Below, piece by piece: positions 1-10,581 of a stretch of 64,000 nt of DNA. Source of the stretch: Anthopleura xanthogrammica. Taxonomy: Eukaryota > Cnidaria > Anthozoa > Actiniaria > Actiniidae. The number at the start of each line of letters is the position of its first letter. The stretch's first letter is position 1. The stretch is taken from NCBI GenBank assembly GCA_964019055.1, contig OZ025219.1, forward strand, positions 1,204,001 through 1,268,000. The letters are read 5' to 3'. Position numbers and translations under genes: made by a program. Under the pieces are notes generated by a model, which worked only from the letters and a program-made list of their open reading frames with translations, was not told the origin of the DNA and ran no database searches.

Positions 1-42
1 TCTTTCTTTGGAACCCTGGTTTCTTTAAAAGCAACATTTAAG
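1..42 (+). other. 3' part of a putative 5' exon with splice donor
   Basis: The first 42 bases match the end of a putative exon seen whole in copy B (45084-45143). The donor GTAAGA follows at 43. The start of the exon is outside the window. It could be the upstream exon of gene 1, whose exon has an acceptor at 5917-5918, but no transcript evidence is available. Confidence 0.35.
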
Positions 43-497
43 GTAAGAAATTCAAATGTTTGAGGAGAATTCTGAGGTACAGTTCGAGTTTTCACTTTCA
101 TTGTCAATTCACTTGATTCCTAATATTTTAAAGATATCCTCCCAGGAATAGATGAATTCTAAACTCTAAAATTTATTTTGATGACCCTCTTTACTCACAC
201 CCTCAGTATTTCCACTTCTGTATTTATCCTTTGGAAAATGTTTTTTTTCCCACTGAAGACCCAGGTTTTATTCTAAAGGTTTTCCAGTGTCTTCTATCTT
301 AGGATTTCCACTCATATCTTACCATTACTTCTTGGATTTCTCTTTTCATTTTAGTCCCCAACCTGTGGAAATGGGTTTACTTATATTTATTCAATGCATA
401 TTATGGTCAAGTCAATGGACTTGTTCAACAAGCCCTTCCAGCCAACAAATTTTCCTTACTTTGAGCCTTATTCTTGCAAGTTATATGTACCATATAG

Positions 498-606
498 TTA
501 GATAATTAGTGGGTTAATTAGAAAATTAATTAATTAATTAATTAGAAAATTAATTGGTTAATTACACAATTAATTAGTTAATTAGCCAATTGATTGGATA
601 ATTAGA
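498..606. repeat. Dense TTAATTA/TAATTA cluster
   Basis: About 110 bp made almost only of overlapping TTAATTA, TAATTAG and ATTAATTA words. It could be simple-sequence expansion or a cluster of homeodomain-type (TAATTA core) sites; sequence alone cannot tell. The same cluster is present in copy B at 45599-45707. The rest of 43-1540 shows no gene that I can support. Confidence 0.6.
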
Positions 607-1307
607 CACTGACAAAAGGAAAAGATGTTATTAATGATACAATTTATATAAGCTAATTGTTCAAAATATTTGTAGTTTTTATTATATTTCATTGTCCAAT
701 ATTAAAGGAAAAAACTGCCAGTTGATAACAGGGCTGCAAATAAGCAACGGTCACATGACGAATGTCTGGTCAAAATGACCACTTGACTGGTTAATGATTA
801 CATTCTTTGGACATTTGTTCAGCCACACTTGGGTTTGACAGGTCAATCATTCCTCTGGCCTGACTAATAAACTGCTCATCAAAAAATATCTTCAGTCTTG
901 TGATTGAAAATAATTAATTTCTGGGCAGTCAACTATATCTGTTTTGCGAAAGGTATTTTCAATGAATGTATTCAGTTTAATTAATGAGCTATGTTCATCA
1001 CATGAGTGCTAATTATCAGCTCATCACTCGTACAGTTTGATGAACACATATTTATTTCAATGAAAAAAAATTTAATTCATGAAAACTTATGTTGGAAATC
1101 ATACCATGAAAAGTTTTTCAGTTTGGTCTGAGCTCTTTCATTTTAATGAATTATTTAATTTTTAAATGAACTACTGTAGTCCAAAATTCAACTGGGGAGA
1201 CAGTCCTTGTTTAATAGGACAGTATTTTTATACAACTTTATAGTTGCTGGCAAGCAAACCTGTGACCCTCATTTCATGATCAAATTGGAATTTTGAAATT
1301 TATTTTT

Positions 1308-1450
1308 TTGGAGGGAGGAAAACTGGAGAACCCCAAGAAAAACCCTTCAAAGCACAAGCCATGTGGTCAGTGTATTTTGGAACTCTACTTACATACAACA
1401 CCATGTCCAGGAATGGATCCAAGATCTGCTCTCGCTGCTATGCCACCCCT
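1308..1450 (-). repeat. Possible SINE-tail relic
   Basis: The stretch starting GGAGGGAGGAAAAC, followed by GAGAACC and AAAAACCCT, resembles the reverse complement of the tail of the tRNA-type SINE at 5537-5727. The match is partial and the borders are not clear, so this is a weak call. Confidence 0.3.
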
Positions 1451-1541
1451 GTTTCCCCAAATGTGATTTATTTAATCTTCAAAAACTCATGAATAATTAA
1501 TGAGCCTTTGGTCCAACTGAAGCACCCATACACGTCACGTG

Positions 1542-1671
1542 CATGGACCTTTATACCCGATAAAGACATCTTCATTAGTATTCAAGTGAGCTTTATATAA
1601 AGACACACGTGTGTCTTTATATTAAGAATACTAATGAGGATGACTTTATCAGAGATAAAGGTGCCTCCATG
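1542..1671. mobile_element. Short foldback element (hairpin MITE-like)
   Basis: A 130-bp near palindrome. CATGGACCTTTAT on the left pairs with ATAAAGGTGCCTCCATG on the right. Inner arms around CTTCATTAGTATTC and GAATACTAATGAGG also pair, and the centre is the palindrome AGACACACGTGTGTCT. No coding capacity. No target duplication was confirmed. Copy B has it at 46643-46772. Confidence 0.6.
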
Positions 1672-2092
1672 TTTAGATGAAGACTTAGAGCCTCATCAAG
1701 ATCAGTCTCACATACGATCACTGATGACCCACAAAATTTAGTTGACTAGCAATCCTGCCTCAGACTGGCATGTTATCTTTAAAATGTAGGAGCCTTTTTG
1801 GCTGCATGGTTTTAAACCTGATAAAACACTCCTCGTTTATTAAACAGTACATAATGTTAGGGTAATATTTTATTTCATTTAATATTCATAACCAATTTAT
1901 GAATAATTAATAAGGAAAAAGAAAATAAGAATAAGTTACCCAGTAGCTTTAGTCTGTGAACTGGATTAAAAATTTTCTTGGTCAAACACAATCCACAAGA
2001 ACATAACATTATACTCTCAGACTCCTAGACTCCTAGAAAAGTAATTCATATGTACATCTGACCTGTATGGCCTTTACAACAACAAAACAATT

Positions 2093-2096
<4 letters not shown>

Positions 2097-2173
<77 letters not shown>
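2097..2173. repeat. (AAT)n microsatellite
   Basis: An uninterrupted AAT run of about 26 units. Copy B (47198-47277) has one extra unit. A short second AAT run lies near 2249-2265. Apart from this, 1672-3188 contains A/T-rich non-coding DNA with no feature I can support. Confidence 0.97.
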
Positions 2174-3188
2174 GTTTTTTGTATTTTTTATTTTTTCATT
2201 TTTTTTAAAGAAATAATAATACTTTATTGACAATTACTTTAAATAAAAATAATAATAATAATAATATATCTTTATTAGGGTTGTTAAACAGATAAAGACA
2301 GAGTATTTTGTTCCCACTCTGGCCCTTAAAACAGCTCACCCCTGACTTGCCATAGTTAATGCTCATATATAGATCAAGACAGATCAATACTGATCAATAC
2401 TATTCAAGAGGAGTTGTTGCAATATAAAGGTATTATCCCGCCAATCGTATTCAGTAGTTGGAACTCTTCGAAGAACGAGGCATACAACAATAGAAATCAT
2501 AGTTATTAATATGTGCACATGATTTGTGGGGTATTCGATAGTTGTACTGTTTTGAAAGCCTCAATAAAATCTATGAAAATCCAATTCACCACTTTTCATA
2601 CATTGATTCACTGGTCAAACACAAAGCATTCAGTCGAGCCTGTAAGGCTCAAATTTAAGTAATCCTTTCTTTAAAACCACCTTGCCGCCTCGAATGAATG
2701 CTTAGTCTGTGATTAGTAAACTGGTATATGGAAAAAAATAGTGAATCTTGCAGAACCCTAATTCCCTAAACCTTTTTTCCTCAGGCCATGAGCCATGACT
2801 CAGTTTGGTTAGAAAGCAAACTTTTTTTTTCAAATTTTAGACATTAATTTTTTTTTTCTTAAAGAAAACATTTTTCTTTTCATTTTATACATAAAATTTT
2901 TCATTTCAAAATACCAAACACCTTAAAGCCAAAAAAGATCAATTTTATTTTGAAACAAAAAAACCTTTACTGCAAAAAAGGACAGTAGTAAGAGTCTTTT
3001 GTAAAAAGATAGTAAATCCTTGAGGGTTTTCTTGAAAGAGTATTGCAGCTTAATGCAAAAAAAGGGGAGTTAGGTACATACAAGGAACATGAAGCACCCT
3101 ACAAAGTGTGTGTATGTGAAGGGGGTGGGGAGGGGGCTAAGTTCAACAATTTAAGAGACTGAGTAAAACAAAGTTGGCTCTAGCCCTT

Positions 3189-3206
3189 CCCCCCCCCCCC
3201 CCCCCC
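3189..3206. repeat. Poly-C tract (18 C)
   Basis: An 18-base C run. The matching tract in copy B (48293-48312) has 20, a length change typical of slippage or of sequencing error in homopolymers. Confidence 0.95.
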
Positions 3207-3258
3207 GCCCATTGTGATCCCTGAGGTAAATATATGAGGAGTTTTTGTCCCTTAAGTC

Positions 3259-4878
3259 AGGTCTGTTAGCGACAAAAATAGCAAAGATCATGCACTTTCA
3301 AGTGCAAGCACCAAACTTGGCACAGATGTTTGTTGGGGCATGCTGAAGAGATATAGGGGTGGGTGCCCAAAAAAGGACGGTCCGGGGGGTGCATGACACG
3401 TCATTTAAAGTGCATATTAAACGAAACTAGACACTCTAAGAGTGCGAACTCGGGCTACATTATAGAGAGTATCTAGTATATATATTTGCGACCATGGAAT
3501 GGATAGGAATTGATTTGGCAGTCAAAAATGATATATATTGAATGCAGGTGTATTTTGAGCGCATCCACACTGTTTAATACATAAATAAATGTAAAAGGAG
3601 ATTATGTATTATAACCAAGGGCAAGTCGTCGTGATGTATAACAGCTGGGTGGGGTGGGAGATTGTAAGAGAAAAATATGTGACCATAAACATTAAAAAAC
3701 ATTTTAAATTCTAGTAAGGCATTAGTGTTACTGACTTGTCAACGCATATTATATTTCTACTTGACCTACTAGAGTACCTTTCAAGACTAGCTGATGAAAT
3801 AAACATATCTATTTCAGTATCGAAACTGTTCGCTGCAAAACAAACGTTTTATCAATGTAAATACTCTTAGCCAAAATGTGTTTAACTGGTCATTTTTCTG
3901 GTTTTTGTTTTCTGTATTTTCATAAATGAAAATATTCAACAAGGAGTCTTGGCAGTTCGCTTTCTTGTAGATCACTATCAGCTCGTCTGACTTCTACAAG
4001 TTCTTGGAGTCAGCTTTCATCAAAGCTTTGTTTGTCACTCGTTTTGTAGTTTGTCTCTCGTTCTGTAGTTTGTCTCAGTATTTTTTTTTTTTTTTTGTAT
4101 CTGAGATCTGGTAATAGCTAGGTAGTTTATAGATTCTCTTAATCTATTTTGACTAGTTTGTCTAGTTCTACGATTCTCATACCGTAGTTTGCTCATAGAT
4201 TCTCATAGATCCAAAATCGCTCAATAACAACTTTTGATGTGTGTCTACCACGTACGGTGTGTGTGTCTGAGTGCCTCTGAGTTCATTTAAGCTCATTTGA
4301 GTACGTTTGTTTGAGTTCATTTGACTGTCTTTGGCATTGCTTTGAGTATTTTTTGCATTGTTTTTGCATTTCTTTGGTTCGTTTCGAAACTGACGCTCGA
4401 CATCATTTAGTGTGGGTCTACCGCGAACGGCGTGTGCATTTGCATGTGTATTGAGCGTCCCAGAAGGACTCCATGATTTTCAGTAAATATTTACACCACG
4501 AGACAGCGAGACCTTCGAAGAGCAAAGCAAGTCACTTAATCATTTACGTGACTACTGCTCATGCAGAGGAACACCGCTGACCGCCGAGCAGCGCAGGCTT
4601 ACTTACTTCTAACATCGTCGATAGACTGATAGATAGATAGATAGAAAACCCAAACCTAGACTCGGCCTACCTTGCAGGTAGCCCGAGTAAAAATATCCTT
4701 CAACATTAAATATAGCTGATACTATTACGATGAATATAGTGCCATTTTTAAAAAAAATCAGAAAGGCGTTTACATTTCGTTGATAATTGTTTTTGCTGCA
4801 GAGATATCAAATGTTTTTCAAATATGCAAATTACCAACTTATGACTAAAAAGTGCACGATCTTTTCGCTAACAGACCT
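3259..4878. mobile_element. 1.6-kb non-coding element with terminal inverted repeats
   Basis: The left end reads AGGTCTGTTAGCGA and then, after an 11-bp interruption, AAGATCATGCACTTT. The right end read in reverse complement is AGGTCTGTTAGCGA followed directly by AAAGATCGTGCACTTT. ACTCGGGCTAC near the left end and GTAGCCCGAGT near the right end are also inverted. The interior has no open frame of note and includes a short GATA repeat near 4622-4645 and a T run at 4081-4096. I do not recognise the superfamily and saw no target duplication. It looks like a non-autonomous DNA transposon. Confidence 0.6.
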
Positions 4879-5536
4879 AACTAGCTATTTATGTAGCAGT
4901 GTTTTGAGCTGGACGTCTGGAATGCTTCAGATAATTACTCCATGACTGTTAAGTAGAGAAAAGTGGGTTGTGAACTTCACTGAATTTTCAACAGCTTCCT
5001 ATTAATAAGCCACCCTATATACAAGTTGCAAATAATAAGTATTTAAAATAAAAATACTTCGAACTAATTCAATCTTTTTCAAGATCATTTGACCCTTCAC
5101 TAAATTGCCCTATTTCACTATGACGTCACATCAAAACAATCTATTGTTTTAACGCTAAGGATCATGGTCGCCAGAGGGGGCAAAATTGCAGGAAAACAAA
5201 CTACATCACAATAAAATTTAGTTTATGATATAGTGGAAAGTGAGAGCAGCTAAATATTACACTAAATATCACAAACGAAAGAAGATTTAGCCTAAATTTC
5301 TATTATTCTTGTCCATGTAAACAAGCTGTTACGTCATATTGAAGAAGGGCAATTCTAAGGGTCTAAGCTTTTCGGGTTTTTTTCCATTATATAGTTTAGA
5401 CGATTTTACAGCTTTGGCAGCCGCTATTTACCCCCTCTCATTTATTCATAGTTTTACGTTGAACAGGTGACGTCTGGTCTACTATAATACAAAAATACCA
5501 AACATTTGTTTGAAAATCCTCCCCTAAAAAATTCCA

Positions 5537-5727
5537 TGGGTGGCGTAGTGGTTTACAGCTCGCCTCTTACCACTGTGATCCAGGTTCGAGCCCTGGCTCG
5601 GGTTGGATCACATGTGAGTTGATATTGTTTGACGTGTTGTTCTCTCCCTTGCCACGAGGGTTTTTCCTCCAGGTTCTCTGGTTTTTCCTCCCTCCGTAAA
5701 AATCAACATGTGAGTTGAGTTGAGAAT
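5537..5727 (+). mobile_element. tRNA-derived SINE
   Basis: The head resembles a tRNA: TGGCGTAGTGG at 5541 fits an A box and GGTTCGAGCCC at 5583-5593 fits a B box of RNA polymerase III. A tRNA-unrelated tail follows, with repeated TTTTTCCTCC-type words and ATCACATGTGAG. It ends beside a (CCGT)n run, a usual position for a SINE tail. A diverged relative lies at 36962-37090. The copy B match is 50610-50800. I do not assign a family name. Confidence 0.65.
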
Positions 5728-5730
5728 CCA

Positions 5731-5780
5731 TCCGTCCGTCCGTCCGTCCGTCCGTCCGTCCGTCCGTCCGTCCGTCCGTC
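5731..5780. repeat. (CCGT)n microsatellite
   Basis: About 12 units of TCCG. Copy B has one unit fewer (50804-50849). On the minus strand it makes an artificial Asp-Gly-Arg-Thr repeat frame that is not a gene. Confidence 0.95.
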
Positions 5781-5918
5781 CATTTTTTTAATGTATTTTT
5801 TTTATCATCTATTTTAAGTGTTCCAATGTTTTTTCAAATCTGAATTGTTCCGTCCTGTAAGAAAAAAGTGTCTACTTCGCTACCATTGATTTCTAAAATG
5901 TATTGCTTTTTGCTTCAG

Positions 5919-6064
5919 GCATTCAAGTGATGAAGACTACGTGGTAACGTAGCATGGCTTGGAAACATGGATAGTACAAGCAACCTGGTCAGTGTAAGCA
6001 ACACGGACAATATGGATAGCAGTATCTTAGACAAATTGAAAACGTAGACAATTTTGAGCAAATT
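5919..6064 (+). promoter_or_regulatory. 5' leader of gene 1 with overlapping short upstream ORFs
   Basis: A pyrimidine-rich tract ending in TTTTTGCTTCAG (AG at 5917-5918) is a good splice acceptor, so an upstream exon is likely. The leader then has an ATG at 5954 (6 codons, stop at 5972-5974) and an overlapping ATG at 5967 that opens a 26-codon ORF ending at TAG 6045-6047. The second short peptide starts MDSTSNLV, close to the MDSSSNVG start of the main protein. This suggests a small leader duplication. These upstream ORFs may lower translation of gene 1, which is inference. Confidence 0.5.
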
Positions 6065-9000
6065 ATGGACAGCTCATCCAACGTAGGTGAGATGAGTGAT
6101 AACAAAGAAAATGAGAAGAACGTTTTGCTCATTTGGTTTTGTGTGTCGTCAGCAAGATGTTTAAACCTAGAACTTACTAAAGATCAGCTAACATGTTTAT
6201 ACAGAGAGTGCCTAGAAATAGCTAAAAACTGTCTTGACATTGCTGAAGAAAGCCACGAAAAGCGAACGGCGCTGATAGCATGTTCTTTGTTACGCGAAGT
6301 GTATACAGCTCTATGTCAGAATGATGAAGCTATTCTATATGGCAACAAAGTGGTTGACATCGCAGATGCCCTTGGTGATAACATCAGTAAAATGAATGCC
6401 TACTGGTCACTACACCTAGTTTACTTTTCATCTGATAGGTACACTGATGCTCTTTCTTGTGTGCAAAATTACCATGACGTTGCTAAACAGTCAGGAATTA
6501 AGTTCGATGAGGAAGAACTGTACCTAACTCTAGGGAGGATACAATCTGTTCTGAATGAATATGACATAGCTATTTTAAATTTCAAGAAAAGCATTGCCAT
6601 TGCCAAACACACAGACAATAAGTATTGTGAAATGAAGGCATACTTAGGTCTCGGTAAAGCGTATGAAGGAATACAGCAGTACGAGGAAGCTGCTTATCAT
6701 GTAAGAGAATGTATCCGTATTATACAGGAAATAAGTGCCGAGAAAGCCACCGAGATGGACGACGATCGTAATTCTCTTGATGTTGCTGGGATATACATCA
6801 AAGATGTAAGTCTTCGATCTGCAGCTACTGTGGCATACTTTACTCTTGGCCAGTCTAAGGCGCATTTAAAATTGTATGAAGATTCCCTCGATTCTTTCCA
6901 AAAACTTGCCGCAATTGGAACTGAAATTGGAGACGAAATGGCTAAAGTAATGTCATGTTATGGTATAGCAAAGTTGTACGAGGCAAAGAGCCAATGGGAT
7001 GATGTTATAGAATTCAGTAGAAAATACATCGACAAGATGAGTCTCTCTTTTCCTAAAGAGGTGGAGGTCGAGGCCTATTTGAGACTTGCAACAGCGCTGT
7101 TTCACACTAACCATTACGAAGAAGCAGTTGTTTATGGCAAGAAGTGCATTGAAACTATAGGAGACAGTCAAGATACTAATGGATGTCAGACTAAGAGGGG
7201 TGCATTGACTGTTCTAGGAGCGTCATATGTGGAGCTGAATAATTACGATGAAGCTATCAACTGTGGTAAAAAGCACCTTGAAATTGCAACGGCCACTGGT
7301 AACAAAGAAGCTGAAATGAAAGCTCACCACTGTATTGCATATACGTATTATCGATCAAATCAGATTGATAGCGGTTGTATCCACGCGACTAAAGGCATGG
7401 CTATAGCTGAAGAACTGGAAAACGACACCGCAATGCAAGGGTTCAGATTTCTGCTGTCAGGTTTCTGTGTCCTCGTTGGAATGGAAGAAAATGCCTCTTC
7501 GTTTCATCCTGGTGTACCGAAAGCCTTTTTTGAGGTACCAACATGTCCAAGACAAGACCTAGAGGCTCTTGTGAAAGCTGTGAAAGCAGGCGATGTTAAT
7601 CAGGAAGCAGAGGCTCAAATCAGGCTTCATAACTACTACAAATCAAAGCTTCAGAACGAACTAGCCATCAATTGCTTACGACGAGTAATGGCACTAAAGC
7701 CGAACTGCAATCGGGAAAAGCTGGTTTGCTATGCAGGAATAGGAAAATTGTATATAACAATGAAGAAATACAAGGAAGGGTTACAGTATTGTGAAGGTGG
7801 GCTGCGTGAGGTAGCAGGATGCAGAGAGAACAAAAAGATTCTGTTTGATTTCTTTTTTACTATTTCTGAGTTACATGCTGGAGTTGAGAATTGGCAGTTG
7901 GCTGAACAATACATAAATCAAGCGGTACAGTGTTTCGAAACGTTCTATGGATCTGTTGGCCGCAATGATGACTTCAAGATGTCAATGAATGATAAGTACA
8001 ATGGATGTTTTAGGTTCCTATCACTGGTTTACATCAATACCAATCGAAATGAAGAAGCCCTTTTAGTGCTAGACAAATGTCGTGCGAGCGTACTGAAAGA
8101 TATTTTGGTCGCGAACTATGGAATGCAAAAGAACAAAGAAGCGACCGAGATGAAATTCAGCGATATCGAAGCACTAGTCTCGAGTAACCAGTTTGCAATT
8201 CTCTATTATTCGATTTGCGGTTTTGGTACAGCACTTGAGTTTTTTGTTGGATGTAATTACTTTGAAGCTTCAGTCCAGCGAGTGTGGTTCGACGAGAAAA
8301 AATACCATCAAGTGATTGATAAATTGTTTGATGAAATTGAGCTACTTCAAGAACTCAATTGTGAAGATAGGATCTTAGATACCGACCAAGATATCAAACA
8401 CCAGGAGCAGGAAGAAGAGAAAGAGGATGATGAACAGAAAGCACTTTTATTTCAGAAAGGAAAGAGACGCTTTGTCGTGCACAAGAAGAATATTTCGATG
8501 TACGATAACGAAAAATGCCGTCCAGCTACTGCCTTAGAATTTCTATATTTCTTGATTATAGATGAAGGACAGTCGTTGCTTAAGCAGAGCGAGATTGTCT
8601 TCATTCCTGACGGTTCACTTTGTAAGATACCATTTGCTGCCCTACAGGATCCTGACACGGGCAAATATTTGTCAGAAACCAAACGTATCAGACTTGCTCC
8701 CTCGATTGCAACACTGAAACTGTTAAGCGAGAATGCAGGGGATTATCACAGCAATGAAGGTGCATTGATTATTGGAGATCCTGTTGTTGGTAAAGTCATG
8801 TTCAATGGGGAAGTAACGGAAATACCTCAATTGGAAAGTGCACAAACAGAAGCTAAATTAGTAGCTAATTGTCTTAATGTGAAACCACTAATAGGCGAAG
8901 AAGCTAATAAGCCTGCCGTCCTAGAGAAGTTACAACAAGGGGTATCTGTTGTTCACATTGCTGCACATGGTATCCTATCAAAAGCTACCATCGTACTTGC

Positions 9001-9403
9001 ACCTTCTCCTGAGATAAGAGCAACAAAGATCCCAGATGAAGAAGATTACATGCTGACCATGGCTGACGTACAGCAGGCTCAAGTACGTGCACAGTTAGTT
9101 GTGTTAAGCTGCTGTCACAGTGGACGTGGTGAAATCAGATCTGAAGGAGTAGTTGGCATGTGTCGAGCCTTTCTAGCGTCAGGTGCTCGTGCAGTGGTAG
9201 CGTCTCTTTGGGCCATCGATGACGAAGCAACTCTTGAATTCATGTCAATATTTTATTACAATCTGAAGATTGGTAAATCTGCCAGTACGAGTCTACAGGA
9301 GACAATGAATGAAATGAGAAACACATGTTCCAAGTATAAACAACCAAAATATTGGGCGCCATTTTTTATCATGGGTGATGACATCACGCTCAAATGCTTT
9401 TAA
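6065..9403 (+). CDS. TPR-CHAT protein (TTC28-like), gene 1, copy A
   Basis: A single-exon open frame of 1112 residues. Residues about 30-460 and 500-680 are TPR repeats of roughly 40 residues, with motifs such as NYDEAINCGKKHLEIA. The EALLVLDKCRA segment near 680 is the usual lead-in to a CHAT domain. An acidic, charged linker (about 776-795) follows, then the CHAT domain to the C terminus. The dyad motifs are intact: His968 in AAHG and Cys1017 in SCCHSG. CHAT domains are caspase-like protease folds, and TPRs are protein-binding scaffolds. A sensor-protease or scaffold role is inference, and no substrate can be read. There is no signal peptide or membrane segment. The ATG at 6065 follows two short upstream ORFs. 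It resembles the animal TTC28 architecture, but orthology is not claimed. Confidence 0.92.
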   Translation: MDSSSNVGEMSDNKENEKNVLLIWFCVSSARCLNLELTKDQLTCLYRECLEIAKNCLDIAEESHEKRTALIACSLLREVYTALCQNDEAILYGNKVVDIADALGDNISKMNAYWSLHLVYFSSDRYTDALSCVQNYHDVAKQSGIKFDEEELYLTLGRIQSVLNEYDIAILNFKKSIAIAKHTDNKYCEMKAYLGLGKAYEGIQQYEEAAYHVRECIRIIQEISAEKATEMDDDRNSLDVAGIYIKDVSLRSAATVAYFTLGQSKAHLKLYEDSLDSFQKLAAIGTEIGDEMAKVMSCYGIAKLYEAKSQWDDVIEFSRKYIDKMSLSFPKEVEVEAYLRLATALFHTNHYEEAVVYGKKCIETIGDSQDTNGCQTKRGALTVLGASYVELNNYDEAINCGKKHLEIATATGNKEAEMKAHHCIAYTYYRSNQIDSGCIHATKGMAIAEELENDTAMQGFRFLLSGFCVLVGMEENASSFHPGVPKAFFEVPTCPRQDLEALVKAVKAGDVNQEAEAQIRLHNYYKSKLQNELAINCLRRVMALKPNCNREKLVCYAGIGKLYITMKKYKEGLQYCEGGLREVAGCRENKKILFDFFFTISELHAGVENWQLAEQYINQAVQCFETFYGSVGRNDDFKMSMNDKYNGCFRFLSLVYINTNRNEEALLVLDKCRASVLKDILVANYGMQKNKEATEMKFSDIEALVSSNQFAILYYSICGFGTALEFFVGCNYFEASVQRVWFDEKKYHQVIDKLFDEIELLQELNCEDRILDTDQDIKHQEQEEEKEDDEQKALLFQKGKRRFVVHKKNISMYDNEKCRPATALEFLYFLIIDEGQSLLKQSEIVFIPDGSLCKIPFAALQDPDTGKYLSETKRIRLAPSIATLKLLSENAGDYHSNEGALIIGDPVVGKVMFNGEVTEIPQLESAQTEAKLVANCLNVKPLIGEEANKPAVLEKLQQGVSVVHIAAHGILSKATIVLAPSPEIRATKIPDEEDYMLTMADVQQAQVRAQLVVLSCCHSGRGEIRSEGVVGMCRAFLASGARAVVASLWAIDDEATLEFMSIFYYNLKIGKSASTSLQETMNEMRNTCSKYKQPKYWAPFFIMGDDITLKCF

Positions 9404-9731
9404 AATGTGTTTGGTAAATGATCATGATAGATAACATATAATAAGAGTGGAAATGTTAAAGGCGTTTTCATACCGTATTTTACTGTAATCGTTCTACGAA
9501 TTTAGATTGGATGTATCGCACCAAACAATAAGCTATTTCAGTGTTACGGTACATGGTCCTATATACACTCTACTGTCATTTGTTAGGCACAGATCTTGTT
9601 AGGGTTTGTGCAACCATCGATAAAGTAATGAAGGCAAACAAGGAACGGCTAATTTACTCTCAAGGCATTTTTCTTCCTTTTTGGAATGACCATTGAAAAG
9701 CAATTTAAACTAGATCATTGAATATCTCTGT

Positions 9732-9831
9732 GAAGACCTCGAGAGGGTGCAGAAGAGGACACTTGCAATCATATCCCAGGGACAGCACTACAAGCAAAGT
9801 TGAACTTCCTTTGGACTGAACACACTTAGAC
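9732..9831 (+). pseudogene. Relic of a non-LTR retrotransposon RT C-terminus
   Basis: One frame reads EDLERVQKRTLAIISQG. This resembles the 'ER(I/V)QKRAL(R/K)II..G' segment near the end of animal non-LTR reverse transcriptase proteins. A stop follows soon after and no larger frame remains. The match is from memory of the motif only. Copy B: 54805-54904. Confidence 0.45.
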
Positions 9832-10048
9832 CCCATTCACACCGGACCTTTAAACATGTTTTAAGGCTGTTTAGTTGAACTAGGGCTTTCCATCAGCCTG
9901 TATGCCTAACTAAACAACTTTCAAAACGTCTTTAACTAAACTACTTGGGGGATGTAGTTTTAACCCTGTATAAATATGGCAGCCAAACGACGAAGGAAAT
10001 GCGATAGATAAATTAATAAATACCAAGGCTAGTTGGTGTGAATGGGGC
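9829..10048. mobile_element. MITE with CCCCATTCACACC terminal inverted repeats
   Basis: The left end GACCCCATTCACACC pairs with GGTGTGAATGGGGCT on the right. TTA lies next to both ends and may be the target duplication. About 220 bp, non-coding. Copy B: 54902-55121. Confidence 0.6.
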
Positions 10049-10254
10049 TTTAGAGATAGGCGTGATGAGCAATGCAGCAAACGTTTTGAGCAAATCTCAA
10101 CTGGCATGCAAATAATCAGCCATATAATAACTTTATCAGTCATTGCATATTTGCTTCATAATTTTAGAGCTTATACAAACATTTTGTAGTATAATTTTCC
10201 GCATAATTTGTAGCCAATTTCATAAATTTAGACAAAATAATATAAAGACAGCTA

Positions 10255-10581
10255 TTTCAAAAAAAGGTTGGTGAAGGTTTTGTTGCGTCTTGCATGTTGC
10301 TTGTTGCATGTTGCATCTTGCTTGTTGCATGCTGCATGTTGCATGTTGCTTACCAACCTTGAAATGTATTATATTCATATGTAAATAATGTCAGCACAGA
10401 AGAAAATATCTTGGAAAAACCTGCAGACAAAGTTTGGAAAAATTCCATATTGTAATGTCCTTTCGCTGCTTGAACTCACTTCCCCAAACTGCATTTCGGG
10501 CTTGCTATGCAACATGTCACATACAACATGCAGCATACAACATGCAACAAGCAACAAAACTTTCAGCAACCTTTTTTGAAA
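10255..10581. mobile_element. Foldback MITE with TA target duplication
   Basis: The left arm TTTCAAAAAAAGGTTGGTGA pairs with the right arm ending in AACCTTTTTTGAAA. TA flanks both ends (10253-10254 and 10582-10583). Inside are runs of GTTGCATGTTGC-type words on the left and their complement (ACATGCAACAAGCAAC) on the right, so it should fold into a long hairpin. The short open frames inside are by-products. Copy B: 55328-55654. Confidence 0.7.

Noticed and set aside
2033..2233. Minus-strand frame of poly-tyrosine
   Set aside because: It is the translation of the (AAT)n microsatellite; no gene-like composition.
5537..5610. Possible true tRNA gene
   Set aside because: It has A and B box-like words but is joined to a SINE tail and I could not build a clean cloverleaf; a diverged relative exists at 36962.
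6065..9403. Bacterial Craspase-type operon
   Set aside because: No Cas gene is near, and introns, SINEs and animal transposons show a eukaryotic genome; only the domain type is shared.
10375..10579. Short frames on both strands near 10.4 kb
   Set aside because: They lie inside a foldback MITE and reflect its GTTGCATGTTGC repeats.
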